The position numbers and the translations under genes were made by a program. Of a stretch of DNA of 64,000 bases, positions 40,567-49,048 are shown piece after piece (the first letter of the stretch is position 1; each line of letters starts with the position of its first letter). The notes below the pieces were generated by a model. The model saw only the letters and a program-made list of their open reading frames with translations, did not search any database and was not told the DNA's origin. The DNA lies in NCBI RefSeq assembly GCF_030848475.1, contig NZ_JAVDDS010000002.1, positions 62,001-126,000 on the forward strand, in the 5' to 3' direction. The stretch is from Herbivorax alkaliphila. GTDB lineage: Bacteria; Bacillota; Clostridia; Acetivibrionales; Acetivibrionaceae.

Positions 40567-41379
40567 CTAAAAGTCAAAATTATTTGGGTCAGGGCCAGTT
40601 CTGTGTCCCTTATCAAGCTGGTTTATACTTAACATATCTTCTTTTGAAAGTTCAAAATCAAATATCTGAAAATTTGATTTAATTCTATCTATATTGGCTG
40701 ATTTAGGTATTGTAATTACGCCCATTTGTATATTCCATCTTAGCACAATTTGTGCATGAGTTTTATTGTACTTCTTTGCCAATTTATCAATTAAATCAAT
40801 ATTTAGAATTTCACCTCTCATAAGTGGACTCCAAGCTTCAACTTTGATATTTTTTTTAGAACAATAATCTAAAAGTTCTGGCTGTACAAGGTAAGGATGA
40901 AATTCTACCTGATTTACCATAGGAGTTATTTTTGCATTGAGCAATAAATCTTCTAGATGATTGATTAGGAAGTTACTGACACCTATAGTTCTGATTTTAT
41001 TTTCTTTATAGAGGTCTTCAAAGGCTTTCCAAGTTTCATTGCTTAAATCTTTAGGCCAATGAATCAAATATAAGTCAAGATAATCTGTTTGTAGTCTTTT
41101 CAAAGATTCATTAAATGATTTTATTGTATTATCATATCCTTGGTCTGAATTAGCAACTTTTGATACAAGAAAAATGTTTTTTCTTGAAACAGGACTTTTT
41201 TTAATGCCCTCTCCTATAGCCTCTTCATTTCCATAAGCAGACGCGGTGTCAATATGCCTGTATCCAACATCAAGAGCTTTGACAATTAAATCTGAAGTAG
41301 TTTCATTGTTTTCTAACTTATAGGTACCTAAACCTAATAGGGGCATTTTGACATTATTATGTAATGTGACAGTTTTCAA
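40567..41379 (-). CDS. Aldo/keto reductase, AKR5-like
   Basis: NAD(P)H-dependent carbonyl reductase of 270 residues with a TIM-barrel fold, similar to 2,5-diketo-gluconate reductase / YvgN-type enzymes. The catalytic tetrad is complete: Asp44 and Tyr49 in RHIDTASAYGNE, Lys74 in LVSKVAN and His107 in LYLIHWPK. The C-terminal cofactor-binding segment IPKSANIDRIKSN binds the 2'-phosphate or adenosine side in this family, suggesting NADPH preference. An AAAGGAG site precedes the ATG. It is convergent with the decayed surface-protein gene and divergent from the acyl-CoA ligase. Substrate is unknown. Confidence 0.94.
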   Translation of the reverse strand: MKTVTLHNNVKMPLLGLGTYKLENNETTSDLIVKALDVGYRHIDTASAYGNEEAIGEGIKKSPVSRKNIFLVSKVANSDQGYDNTIKSFNESLKRLQTDYLDLYLIHWPKDLSNETWKAFEDLYKENKIRTIGVSNFLINHLEDLLLNAKITPMVNQVEFHPYLVQPELLDYCSKKNIKVEAWSPLMRGEILNIDLIDKLAKKYNKTHAQIVLRWNIQMGVITIPKSANIDRIKSNFQIFDFELSKEDMLSINQLDKGHRTGPDPNNFDF

Positions 41380-41868
41380 TTTAATTCACTCCTTTTGAAA
41401 AATTTAAATTAAAGTTCTTGTTTAGTATAAGTACAAAAAACAAAACTTATTTGTTTTATAAAATATTTCTATTTAACTATATACCATCTTATCATAGATT
41501 TAAAAATAAAAAATTATATTTTATCTAAATAAAAATCAATGGAACTTCCTTCACACGTTTCTTTGAAAAATTGTATGCGGAGACTATTCTATTACAATTC
41601 TAAAATATTGATTAAGTTATTATAATGTTTTATAATATAGAAGGTGTTTTATATATGGGTTGCATAAATATTATTCATAAAGTTAGTTTAAACATTGAGG
41701 CTTTAGGTTGTAGTTTTAGGATAAGATAAGGTTTACATGCAATTCATAAATAAAGGAACATGATTTTGCAATACGCAAAACAAATATTGCAAAATATGTG
41801 TTTATATAGTTTGGGTTTTTGTATAAATAAATAGTATTTTGTATTGGAAAGATGGGGAGGAAAAGGAA
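41380..41868. other. 490-nt divergent intergenic region
   Basis: Separates the aldo/keto reductase (minus) from the acyl-CoA ligase (plus). Very AT-rich, no gene seen. Contains a 10-bp inverted repeat at 41764-41794 and the ligase ribosome binding site GGGGAGG at 41854-41860. Confidence 0.6.
41764..41794. promoter_or_regulatory. Inverted repeat, candidate operator upstream of the ligase
   Basis: TTTTGCAATA and TATTGCAAAA are exact complements separated by 11 nt, 75 nt before the ligase start. The size and symmetry suit a dimeric repressor such as a TetR- or GntR-type regulator; no such regulator is encoded nearby. Confidence 0.4.
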
Positions 41869-43503
41869 ATGCCTATTACTGAAATATTGTCACGTAATGC
41901 AGATATGTATGGACAGGAAATTTGCTTGACTGAGCTAAATCTAGATCTTCAGGAAAGTCACAATGTAATTTGGAAAGAGTATGAACTTATTGAAAACAAT
42001 CCTGCAGGTGAATACCGTCGGAATATGACTTGGCGTGTTTTTGAAGAGAAAGCAAATCGCATAGCCAATTTGTTGTTAAAAAGAGGTATAAAAAAGGGGG
42101 ATAAGGTAGCTATTCTTTTGATGAATTGTTTAGAGTGGTTGCCTATTTATTTTGGAATATTAAAATCTGGTGCTGTAGCAGTGCCCTTGAATTTTCGCTA
42201 CACAGCTGAAGAGATAAAATATTGTTTGAATTTATCAGAATCTATTGCTTTGATTTTTGGTCCTGAATTTATTGGAAGGTTGGAAAATATTTATGAACAA
42301 ATACCACAGATAAAAATGCTTTTTTATGCAGGAGAAAACAGACCGTCTTTTGCGGAAAGTTATGATCGTCTCACTGCTAATTGTTCATCGGAAGATCCAC
42401 AAATCAAAATTACTGATGACGATGATGCGGCAATATATTTTTCATCAGGGACTACTGGTTTTCCAAAAGCGATTTTGCATGACCATAAAAGTTTAATGTC
42501 GGCTTGTTATACAGAACAAAATCACCATGGTCAAACCCGTGAAGACAATTTTTTATGTATTCCGCCCCTTTATCATACAGGTGCTAAGATGCATTGGTTT
42601 GGAAGCTTACTTTCGGGTAGCAAAGCTGTGCTGCTTCGTGGAATTAAACCGGATTGGATACTTAGAACAGTCTCTGAGGAAAAGATTACAATTGTATGGC
42701 TTCTAGTTCCCTGGGCACAGGATATTCTTGATGCCATTGAAAGAGGGGATGTGAAGTTGGAAGATTATGAACTTTCACAGTGGAGATTGATGCACATTGG
42801 TGCTCAACCAGTTCCTCCAAGCCTGATTCGTCGATGGAAAAAATATTTTCCAAATCATTCCTATGACACCAACTATGGACTTAGTGAATCCATTGGTCCA
42901 GGATGTGTTCATTTAGGTGTTGATAACATTCATAAAGTTGGGGCTATTGGGAAAGCTGGATATAATTGGGAGACTAAAATTGTTGATGAAAATGGTTGTG
43001 TTGTAAATCAAGGAGAAGTTGGTGAACTGGCTGTTAAAGGACCAGGTATAATGAAGTGTTATTATAACAATCCAGAGGCAACAAAAGCAATACTTAAGGA
43101 TGGATGGTTGTTTACTGGAGATATGGCTAAAATGGATGAAGAAGGATTTATTTATCTAGTTGACAGAAAAAAAGATGTAATTATAAGTGGTGGTGAAAAC
43201 ATATATCCTGTACAAATCGAAGATTTTCTTCGTTCTCATGAAGCAATTAAGGATATAGCAGTTATTGGATTGTCTGATGACCGTCTAGGTGAAATAACAG
43301 CTGCTATTATAGAGCTAAAATCAGGCTTAAAGTGTACAGAAGAAGAAATAAGGTCTTTTTGTAAATCAATGCCACGTTATAAACGTCCACGGAACATTAT
43401 TTTTGATAAAATTCCCCGTAACCCTACTGGGAAGATTGAAAAACCACGTTTGAGGGAAAAGTATGGTGCTAAAGGTTTAGTTGCTACTCAAACTGAAAGA
43501 TAA
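41869..43503 (+). CDS. Acyl-CoA synthetase (AMP-forming ligase)
   Basis: ATP-dependent acid:CoA ligase of the ANL superfamily, 544 residues, which activates a carboxylic acid through an acyl-adenylate. Visible motifs: the phosphate-binding loop YFSSGTTGFPKA, the A5 motif YGLSESIG, the A7/A8 hinge TGDMAKMDEEGFIYLVDRKKD and the C-terminal catalytic Lys in NPTGKIEKPR. The frame is open to a TTG at 41839, but the ATG at 41869 has GGGGAGG 8 nt upstream and is preferred. It most resembles FadK/CaiC-type medium- or long-chain fatty acyl or crotonobetaine ligases. The substrate is not decidable. It precedes an M24 peptidase by about 200 nt containing a terminator-like hairpin, so the two may be separately transcribed. 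Confidence 0.92.
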   Translation: MPITEILSRNADMYGQEICLTELNLDLQESHNVIWKEYELIENNPAGEYRRNMTWRVFEEKANRIANLLLKRGIKKGDKVAILLMNCLEWLPIYFGILKSGAVAVPLNFRYTAEEIKYCLNLSESIALIFGPEFIGRLENIYEQIPQIKMLFYAGENRPSFAESYDRLTANCSSEDPQIKITDDDDAAIYFSSGTTGFPKAILHDHKSLMSACYTEQNHHGQTREDNFLCIPPLYHTGAKMHWFGSLLSGSKAVLLRGIKPDWILRTVSEEKITIVWLLVPWAQDILDAIERGDVKLEDYELSQWRLMHIGAQPVPPSLIRRWKKYFPNHSYDTNYGLSESIGPGCVHLGVDNIHKVGAIGKAGYNWETKIVDENGCVVNQGEVGELAVKGPGIMKCYYNNPEATKAILKDGWLFTGDMAKMDEEGFIYLVDRKKDVIISGGENIYPVQIEDFLRSHEAIKDIAVIGLSDDRLGEITAAIIELKSGLKCTEEEIRSFCKSMPRYKRPRNIIFDKIPRNPTGKIEKPRLREKYGAKGLVATQTER

Positions 43504-43517
43504 TAGTGAGCATACAT

Positions 43518-43541
43518 AAGGGGGCAAATGCCCCCTTTAAT
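43518..43541 (+). terminator. Terminator after the acyl-CoA ligase
   Basis: 8-bp G/C-rich stem AAGGGGGC with GCCCCCTT around AAAT, followed by TAATTCT. It begins 14 nt after the ligase stop codon. Confidence 0.75.
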
Positions 43542-43570
43542 TCTATCTGTTGTTATGGTGGAGAAAAGAA

Positions 43571-43609
43571 CGATATATCTAAAGCTAAACATTGGGGCTT
43601 CAGGTGGAG
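43571..43609 (+). repeat. Dispersed CTAAAGCTAAAC...CAGGTGGAG repeat
   Basis: CTAAAGCTAAACATTGGGGC then TTCAGGTGGAG. The first half matches 15036-15074 and 49653-49684, and the second half matches 14591-14655, so this is the fullest copy in the window. It runs into a perfect hairpin. Confidence 0.55.
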
Positions 43610-43658
43610 ACTCAACTCCACCTGAAGCTTTCTAAAAGGGACTCTACCTTTTAGAAAG
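43597..43658 (+). repeat. Two adjoining perfect hairpins before the M24 peptidase
   Basis: Hairpin 1 (43597-43628): GCTTCAGGTGGAG with CTCCACCTGAAGC, 13 bp, 6-nt loop. Hairpin 2 (43628-43658): CTTTCTAAAAGG with CCTTTTAGAAAG, 12 bp. They share one base and sit 40 nt upstream of the next start codon. Neither is followed by a T run of terminator strength, so a leader RNA or mobile-repeat origin is more likely than termination. Confidence 0.6.
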
Positions 43659-43698
43659 TGGAGGTTTTAGAAGAAGATAAATGCTAGGAGGATTTTAA

Positions 43699-44889
43699 AT
43701 GAAAAAAGTACCGTTTACTGAACTAAAATCTCGTATGGAACGGTTCCGAGAGATAATGGATGCGTATAATCCTGACTGGGAAATGGCAGTTATTTTTAAC
43801 AAGGTCAACCTTTATTATTTTACCGGTACTATGCCAGAGGGGATGCTCTTGATTCCACGTGGTGATGAGGCAGTTTTGTGGGTTCGTAGGAGCTTTGAGA
43901 GGGCGGTAGAAGAATCGTTTTTTCCTTTGATTAAGCCAATGAAAAGTTTTAGAGATGCAGCACAAAATTTTTTAAACATTCCAGATACCATATATCTTGA
44001 GACTGAGTTTGTTCCCCTTGCTTTTTATAAAAGATTTCAAAAGCATTTTACTTTTGAAAATGTTAAACCTTTAGACAGGCAGATTACTAAGCTTAGATCA
44101 ATTAAAAGCCCGTATGAGATTGATATAATGGAGAAATCGGGGATTATTCACAAAAAGGTACTTGAAGATTGTGTTCTTGAGATTTTTGAGGAAGGAATGA
44201 GTGAAGCTGAGTTTGCAACAAAGTTGTATTCAATAATGGTTGAGGAAGGACACCACGGGGTAGCACGTTTTAGTATGCTAGATACCGAAATACTTGTTGG
44301 ACATATTTGTTTTGGGGAGAGTTCTATTTACCCAACATATTTTAACGGACCCGGGGGCAATTACGGAATGAGCCCTGGGGTGCCACTTTTAGGAAGTCGT
44401 GAAAGAAGGCTCAAAAAGGGTGACTTGGTATTTGTTGATGCAGCATGTGGAGTGGACGGCTACCATACGGATAAGACAATGACATATATGTTTGGCGAAT
44501 CCCTTCCTGATGAGGTAATAGCAGAGCATAAAAGTTGTGTTGATATACAGAATAAAATTGCATCAATGTTAAAACCCGGAGCCATTCCGGCTGATATTTA
44601 TAGAGATGTAATGGATGGTATTAGTCCAGAATTTAAACAGAACTTTATGGGGTTTGGTGAAAGAAGTGTAAAGTTTTTAGGACATGGAATAGGTCTTCAT
44701 GTTGATGAGATGCCTGTCATTGCAGAGGGTTTTGAAGAGCCACTAAAAGAGGGAATGGTATTGGCTTTAGAGCCTAAAAAAGGTATTGAGAATGTAGGTA
44801 TGGTAGGAATTGAGAACACTTTTAAGGTGACTAATGAGGGGGGAGTATGCATAACAGGGGATAACCCTGGGGTGATACCTGTATTTTAG
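43699..44889 (+). CDS. M24-family metallopeptidase (Xaa-Pro aminopeptidase/creatinase-like)
   Basis: 396-residue pita-bread-fold hydrolase. The N-terminal creatinase-like domain (about 1-140) is followed by the catalytic domain with the five metal ligands of the family: Asp and Asp in [19 protein letters not shown], His in [13 protein letters not shown], Glu in ALEPKKG and Glu in GIENTFKV. These bind two divalent metals (Mn or Co). The usual Arg after the second Asp (DxTRT) is Lys-Thr-Met here, which is more like the proline dipeptidase/creatinase side branches than classical PepP. A perfect AGGAGG lies 7 nt before the ATG. Role: release of N-terminal residues before proline, or hydrolysis of a related amide; adjacency to an acyl-CoA ligase does not settle it. 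Confidence 0.9.
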   Translation: MKKVPFTELKSRMERFREIMDAYNPDWEMAVIFNKVNLYYFTGTMPEGMLLIPRGDEAVLWVRRSFERAVEESFFPLIKPMKSFRDAAQNFLNIPDTIYLETEFVPLAFYKRFQKHFTFENVKPLDRQITKLRSIKSPYEIDIMEKSGIIHKKVLEDCVLEIFEEGMSEAEFATKLYSIMVEEGHHGVARFSMLDTEILVGHICFGESSIYPTYFNGPGGNYGMSPGVPLLGSRERRLKKGDLVFVDAACGVDGYHTDKTMTYMFGESLPDEVIAEHKSCVDIQNKIASMLKPGAIPADIYRDVMDGISPEFKQNFMGFGERSVKFLGHGIGLHVDEMPVIAEGFEEPLKEGMVLALEPKKGIENVGMVGIENTFKVTNEGGVCITGDNPGVIPVF

Positions 44890-44976
44890 AGAAAAATCTA
44901 AGGTTAAAAAATGCTGCAAATGATATAGTAAAAGGGCAGACAAGTTAAAATTATAGACACTTCTATGTAAAAAAAT

Positions 44977-45300
44977 GTGGATAAGTACTCTTGTAATTTT
45001 CTAATGATAAAAATATTTTTGCCGAAATATATAAAGAATAAAATTCTATGGTTAATATTTTTAGTGCTATATAACAAAGAAATAAATCCAGAACAATTAT
45101 ATTGGATAGTAAAATATAAGCCTGATGTTGCGAGTATAATAGAACACCTATGGTGGGTGATTGAAGAGTTAGAAAGTGTAGCGGAAATTGCAAAAGATAG
45201 TATTGAGGAGCGTATAATTACCATTAATGACTTAGAAGAAAAAGTTAATGAAAGTATAGAGGAAGCACTAGGAGTTCACTCGAAAACACGAATATGCTGA
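44977..45300 (+). CDS. Short hypothetical frame, doubtful
   Basis: Frame of up to 107 codons; a start within it (for example the ATG at 45004) is also possible. The latter two thirds (EINPEQLYWIVKYKPDVASI, then an acidic helix with EELESVAEIAKDSIEERI) look protein-like and helical, but there is no clear ribosome binding site and no family I recognise. It may be a fragment of a larger decayed gene in this patchwork region. Confidence 0.25.
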   Translation: MDKYSCNFLMIKIFLPKYIKNKILWLIFLVLYNKEINPEQLYWIVKYKPDVASIIEHLWWVIEELESVAEIAKDSIEERIITINDLEEKVNESIEEALGVHSKTRIC

Positions 45301-45423
45301 ATTATTATAAATATATAATGGCTGAATCATGCATAAGTTCGTTAGAAACCATGTGTTTTTTTATAATTATTCAAGTTTTTCGACTTTTTGAGTGGACTCT
45401 TATGTAATCAAGAGGTGATAAAA

Positions 45424-45534
45424 ATGAAAAAAGAAAATAAATTATTAACAGTTGTAGAAATTACAAAAAAGATGGATATATACATAAGAACAGTCCAATA
45501 TTATAATCAAATAGGACTTCTTAATCAATTATAA
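45424..45534 (+). pseudogene. Truncated MerR-family regulator, N-terminal HTH only
   Basis: 36 codons beginning MKKENKLLTVVEI, with the MerR winged-helix signature (VEITKKMDIYIRTVQYYNQIGLLNQ) and a good AGAGGTGAT ribosome binding site. A TAA stops it just where wing 1 would begin; MerR regulators are usually more than 100 residues. The 3' end overlaps the stop of the convergent diguanylate cyclase gene by 10 nt, so the rest of the gene has been deleted. Confidence 0.7.
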
Positions 45535-46625
45535 ATTAATAGATTTTTTCCTGAAGATTTAGCTTTGTATAGCCGAGTATCAGCAAGATTTAGTAAACTT
45601 TCTATACTATCTGATTTAATTTCATCAAAAGATGCAAATCCGATACTTATAGTAATTTTCCCGTTTTTTACCGTATCATTAAAAATAAACTTATGCTTTT
45701 CAATTTCTTTACGAATTCGTTCAGCGGTATTTATAGCTCCGTCATTAGAAGTTCTGTTAAACAATATTACAAATTCTTCGCCGCCATATCTGCATATTAA
45801 ATCTCTTGAAAAAACACTCTTTCTTATAATTTCCACAACTTGAACTATTACATTATCACCTGTTAAATGACCATAAGTATCATTTATTTTTTTAAAATTA
45901 TCTATATCAATAATGGCAATACCAAGATTTACTTGTTGTTTAGCCTGAGTATTATAATTTAGTTCATTTAAGAGTCTCTTAATTTCAATTTCTACATATT
46001 CATTAAAAAAACTTCTATTATAAACTCCAGTAAGACTGTCAGTTTCAGCAGCTGATTTTAATTTTTTATTTAGAATATATGTTTCTAAATAAAATTTATA
46101 AAATATTGATGTTAGCAATGAAATTATTACTATAATGTTAATAAATCCAATAATTTGAACAGCTAGATCATTAGCATCATAAAGAGTAGAATTATTAAGT
46201 ATATAACCAAAGACAAATAGATATAAAGAACTTGTTAATGCTACTTCAATAATCTTTATGTGTAGTTTTAAAAAGGTAGAAAACATTATAACACTACAGA
46301 TTGCAACAGAATAAAAGGAAAAATTACTTTCCCACCCAAGACATAATGTAGCAAGTGCTGCATGTAATGTTATTTCAATTATAGCAAAATGATAGGCTAA
46401 ATTTAAAAAACCTTTTTTATTTAGTATTAAGTTTAATGTAAATATTACACAGCTAAAAATATTAAAAATTGCCATTAAATATATTTCAATAAAAAAGAAT
46501 AACATTAAAAGTGCCACATGAATTACTATACAAAGTATATATAAATGACTTGAAAATAAATAAAACCTTAAATCATTTTTGGAAATATTATTGTTATAAG
46601 GGTTTATTATTTTAGGAAAATCCAT
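45525..46625 (-). CDS. Membrane diguanylate cyclase (GGDEF)
   Basis: 366 residues. The N-terminal ~190 residues contain about six hydrophobic helices, an integral membrane sensor of unknown ligand; the C-terminal GGDEF domain makes c-di-GMP from two GTP. The active loop is RYGGEEF, preceded by IDNFKKINDTYGHLTGD with the metal-binding Asp and the substrate Asn and Asp. The feedback-inhibition I-site (RxxD six residues before the loop) reads FSRD, so its Arg is missing and product inhibition may be weak. The ATG at 46623-46625 has an AGGAGG directly upstream. It is convergent with the truncated merR-like frame. Confidence 0.93.
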   Translation of the reverse strand: MDFPKIINPYNNNISKNDLRFYLFSSHLYILCIVIHVALLMLFFFIEIYLMAIFNIFSCVIFTLNLILNKKGFLNLAYHFAIIEITLHAALATLCLGWESNFSFYSVAICSVIMFSTFLKLHIKIIEVALTSSLYLFVFGYILNNSTLYDANDLAVQIIGFINIIVIISLLTSIFYKFYLETYILNKKLKSAAETDSLTGVYNRSFFNEYVEIEIKRLLNELNYNTQAKQQVNLGIAIIDIDNFKKINDTYGHLTGDNVIVQVVEIIRKSVFSRDLICRYGGEEFVILFNRTSNDGAINTAERIRKEIEKHKFIFNDTVKNGKITISIGFASFDEIKSDSIESLLNLADTRLYKAKSSGKNLLIYN

Positions 46626-46984
46626 TTTAACCTCCTGTTAATTTAATTAAAAGGGCAAAAAGTTCAAAAATATAACAGATGTGAGTTTCAAGCGTCTTTA
46701 TAATTGATTATTTTTTCATATTAATATAAGTAAAATTAATTCAGTAGATTTTGCTTATTTGAGTATATTTCGGTAAACTTTAAAGAAAACTTAACTAGAA
46801 TTACTTACTTTTATCTATGTTTGTTGTCAGATTACTATAACCAATTGTAGAATTGATTTTTTTTATAATATATAAATTGACAGAAAGCTACAACAGATAA
46901 GAGTTCTAAATAATGCGTATTCTGGTTTATATGGATAGCGAATCCTAAAGCATTCGGACAGCACAAATCCGAGATGGCAGGAAA
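46626..46984. other. 360-nt gap without recognisable gene
   Basis: AT-rich, with scattered stops in all frames. The left part must hold the promoter of the diguanylate cyclase gene (minus strand). The right part lies downstream of the nucleotidyltransferase pair. I see no hairpin or repeat that I can defend. Confidence 0.5.
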
Positions 46985-47326
46985 TCATGAGGACATCCAG
47001 TACATTAAACTTAAAATCATATTTACCCCTTTGGCTTGTTCGGATAATTCCTCTTCCGTTGAAACATCATAATATTTGCCGTATATGCCTCTAGGCTCTA
47101 GTGTCCAGAGAAATGCTTTGAATTTTGGGAATGTATCCTTATGTGTTTCCATGTAATGCAGCAAAGTAGAAACTTTTTTAAATCTTTCAGTGCACAGCTC
47201 CTTTTCTATGTGGTATTGTTCAGAAGTCAGAAGAAGCCATAAAGGCTCTAGCACCATAAAACGTGTAGAATTCTTATCAAGGCTGTTTATCATGTTGGGA
47301 AAGCTTTCGCAAAACACTCTATACAT
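46985..47326 (-). CDS. Hypothetical partner of the nucleotidyltransferase
   Basis: 113-residue helical protein of unknown family, starting MYRVFCESFPNMINSL. Its start overlaps the end of the upstream nucleotidyltransferase-like gene by 8 nt, which implies coupled translation and a joint function. There is no signal peptide, metal motif or HTH that I can identify; the C terminus has a hydrophobic stretch (VNMILSLMYWMSS). By position it could be the second member of a toxin-antitoxin-like pair, but this is only inference. Confidence 0.6.
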   Translation of the reverse strand: MYRVFCESFPNMINSLDKNSTRFMVLEPLWLLLTSEQYHIEKELCTERFKKVSTLLHYMETHKDTFPKFKAFLWTLEPRGIYGKYYDVSTEEELSEQAKGVNMILSLMYWMSS

Positions 47327-47828
47327 TATATCTCTCCTTGAATGCGGTCAAATTATTTAAAAAAGCCTTCTTTTTACTATTAAAAAGGTCATTACGGTTT
47401 AAAATTTCATTTATAATAATATTTATAACTTTTTTATCACATTTTGGCATAAGTTCGTGCATATCTTCAATATCTTTTTGTTCCATCCTTACAATTTTAC
47501 TTACTACAATATCTTCTCTGGATAAAACAAATATTTCAAGATAATCAAATTCATGTAGCCTCAACGCCCTTTTCTGATATGCTGGTGATAATAATGTGCT
47601 TTCGTATTCCAACATATCAAAATCACTTAAATACCTAAGCACCATTCCAAGCTTTGCAGGATAATTCAGGTCAATAATATCAAAGTCTCTTGTTGGACGA
47701 TCACTGTATTTTCCAAGAATACAGGCTGAGCCACCTAGAAAATATATTGGAAAAGGTTCAACTCCAAGTGCTTTAGCAATAATACTCATATTTTTAATTA
47801 TTTCATACAATTCTGTGTAATTACTCAT
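47319..47828 (-). CDS. Nucleotidyltransferase-like protein (DUF6036/AbiEii-like)
   Basis: 169 residues from the ATG at 47828, which has an AGGTGAT site 5 nt upstream; the frame is open a few codons further but would swallow that site. The motif FLGGSACILGKYSDRPTRDF followed by DIIDL matches the GG(S)xx...(R)xTxDxD core of the Pol-beta nucleotidyltransferase fold, with the metal-binding DxD supplied by Asp-Phe-Asp. Related minimal nucleotidyltransferases occur in AbiE-type and MNT/HEPN toxin-antitoxin systems, where one member nucleotidylates tRNA or its partner. Here the partner is the overlapping 113-residue protein rather than a recognisable HEPN or AbiEi protein. Confidence 0.72.
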   Translation of the reverse strand: MSNYTELYEIIKNMSIIAKALGVEPFPIYFLGGSACILGKYSDRPTRDFDIIDLNYPAKLGMVLRYLSDFDMLEYESTLLSPAYQKRALRLHEFDYLEIFVLSREDIVVSKIVRMEQKDIEDMHELMPKCDKKVINIIINEILNRNDLFNSKKKAFLNNLTAFKERYNV

Positions 47829-47929
47829 ATTCATCACCTAACTTTATTGTATCTATATTATACATTATGTATTAGTGAAAAAACAGCCTATTATTGCTGT
47901 CTTTAAAAAAATTAAACAATAAAAGATAA

Positions 47930-48115
47930 TTTAAAATATATTACGAAGTCAGAGTTTCGAGCGGGACAGGAAACAAGATATCAATGAGCGGATATGTAGG
48001 CAAGATTTCATTTGTAGGAGAACTGACATCTTTTATGTCTTTGTTGAGGACAGGCGAAATTCTTCATAGAGGTAATGGGGGCAGCCTTGGAATGGGTAAG
48101 TATATATTAAGATAA
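47930..48115 (+). pseudogene. cas6-like 3' end remnant
   Basis: About 61 codons with no start, reading ...RVSSGTGNKISMSGYVGKI, then a FVGELTSFMSLLRTGEILHR segment and GNGGSLGMGKYILR to a TAA. This follows the C-terminal Cas6 endoribonuclease pattern (x-G-x-x-G-x-hydrophobic-x-x-G-x-L-x-x-F-x-x-L-L-x-x-G-x-x-x-H-x-G-x-x-x-x-x-G-x-G-x-Y). The rest of the gene is missing and a stop codon lies directly upstream in frame. A terminator-like hairpin follows at 48169-48194. Confidence 0.55.
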
Positions 48116-48168
48116 TGTAAGGATTTGGAATTTTCATAAAAACCTTTGGTATAATTTAATTAGAGTAA

Positions 48169-48194
48169 AAAAGGTTGCTCAAAAGCAATCTTTT
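48169..48194 (+). terminator. Hairpin after the cas6-like remnant
   Basis: AAAAGGTTGCT with AGCAATCTTTT, 11 bp with one G-U pair, 4-nt loop, 3' arm ending in T. The left arm is lost in the second copy of the segment. Confidence 0.6.
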
Positions 48195-48469
48195 CAAGAA
48201 AAATAGTATATATCTATAAATATTATGAAGATGAAAAAATTTATATGTATTGATATGTTTATCTGAAAACGATATATTATTATATAGAAGATAATTTTTG
48301 AAAAATGCAATCTGAGTTTTCAAAAGTTATATTAGATTATTTAAATTAATAAATGCTGATGACATATCACGACTAAAAACATTATATGTAGAGTAAATGG
48401 TTGAATTTATTTATCATTACATTGTATTTAAAAATTGAGATTTCAGATTTGTAAAGAAGGTGTTAAACG

Positions 48470-48925
48470 TTGGATAGAAATATTAAAGAGGTTTTTTATC
48501 TTCTTATAAAATTAGAAGATAACTTTAGTAATTTTTATAAAAATATTTCTGTGTTTAGTGGTAAAAATATTTCTAAAATAAAAACAGTTGCGTTGGTTTT
48601 ATCAAGGGAAGAAAAAGGACATGCTCAATTATATAGGGATTTTTTGCAAAAATATCAATATCTTAATGAAGTCATAATAGAAGATAGAATATACGAAAAA
48701 GCTCGAGATATAGTTAATGAATTTAAAAAAACTCTCCAGTTAGACGCATTTAAAAATGAAAAAGAATTAATTGAATTAGCTATTTACTATGAAGAAAAAA
48801 ATTCTGAAGTGTTAAAATCAATTTTAGAAATTACTCCCGAAAGTAATGTTAATTTGATTGAACTACTAACTCTGCTAATCAAAATTGAAGACACGCATGC
48901 TGAAAATTTAAAAAAATTTATCTAG
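48470..48925 (+). CDS. Rubrerythrin/ferritin-like diiron protein
   Basis: 151-residue four-helix-bundle protein. Each helix supplies ligands as in rubrerythrin erythrin domains: KLEDNFSNFYKNI, REEKGHAQLYRDF (E-x-x-H), YYEEKNSEVL and KIEDTHAENL (E-x-x-H). No rubredoxin Cys pairs are present, so this is an erythrin-only form. Likely role: peroxide reduction or oxygen protection in an anaerobe, by family analogy. The start is a TTG at 48470 with an AGAAGGTG site 8 nt upstream. It lies between the two copies of the duplicated segment, as if on the unit bounded by them. Confidence 0.8.
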   Translation: MDRNIKEVFYLLIKLEDNFSNFYKNISVFSGKNISKIKTVALVLSREEKGHAQLYRDFLQKYQYLNEVIIEDRIYEKARDIVNEFKKTLQLDAFKNEKELIELAIYYEEKNSEVLKSILEITPESNVNLIELLTLLIKIEDTHAENLKKFI

Positions 48926-49048
48926 AATTTACTACATAAGCATAATGAAGCAACAAAAAATGCCATTTAAATTGTTTCAAAAGTTAATGCTTTTTTATCA
49001 TTATAAAATAGATGCCAGATTAAAGCTTGACCAAATCATGGAAAGTTC

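Larger units (their letters stand above)
47905..48330 (+). repeat. Duplicated segment, copy A
   Basis: Starts with AAAAAAATTAAACAATAAAA and matches copy B (49049-49350) through a cas6-like 3' end, a shared stretch (GTATATATCTATAAATATTA and following, to GAAGATAATTTTTG) and a short piece of the coiled-coil gene (GAGTTTTCAAAA). Copy A keeps about 145 nt of cas6-like sequence that copy B has lost, while copy B keeps the start of the coiled-coil gene that copy A has lost. Confidence 0.75.

Noticed and set aside
44977-45300. C-terminal half of the truncated MerR regulator
   Set aside because: It lies upstream, not downstream, of the MerR head and has no recognisable effector-binding domain.
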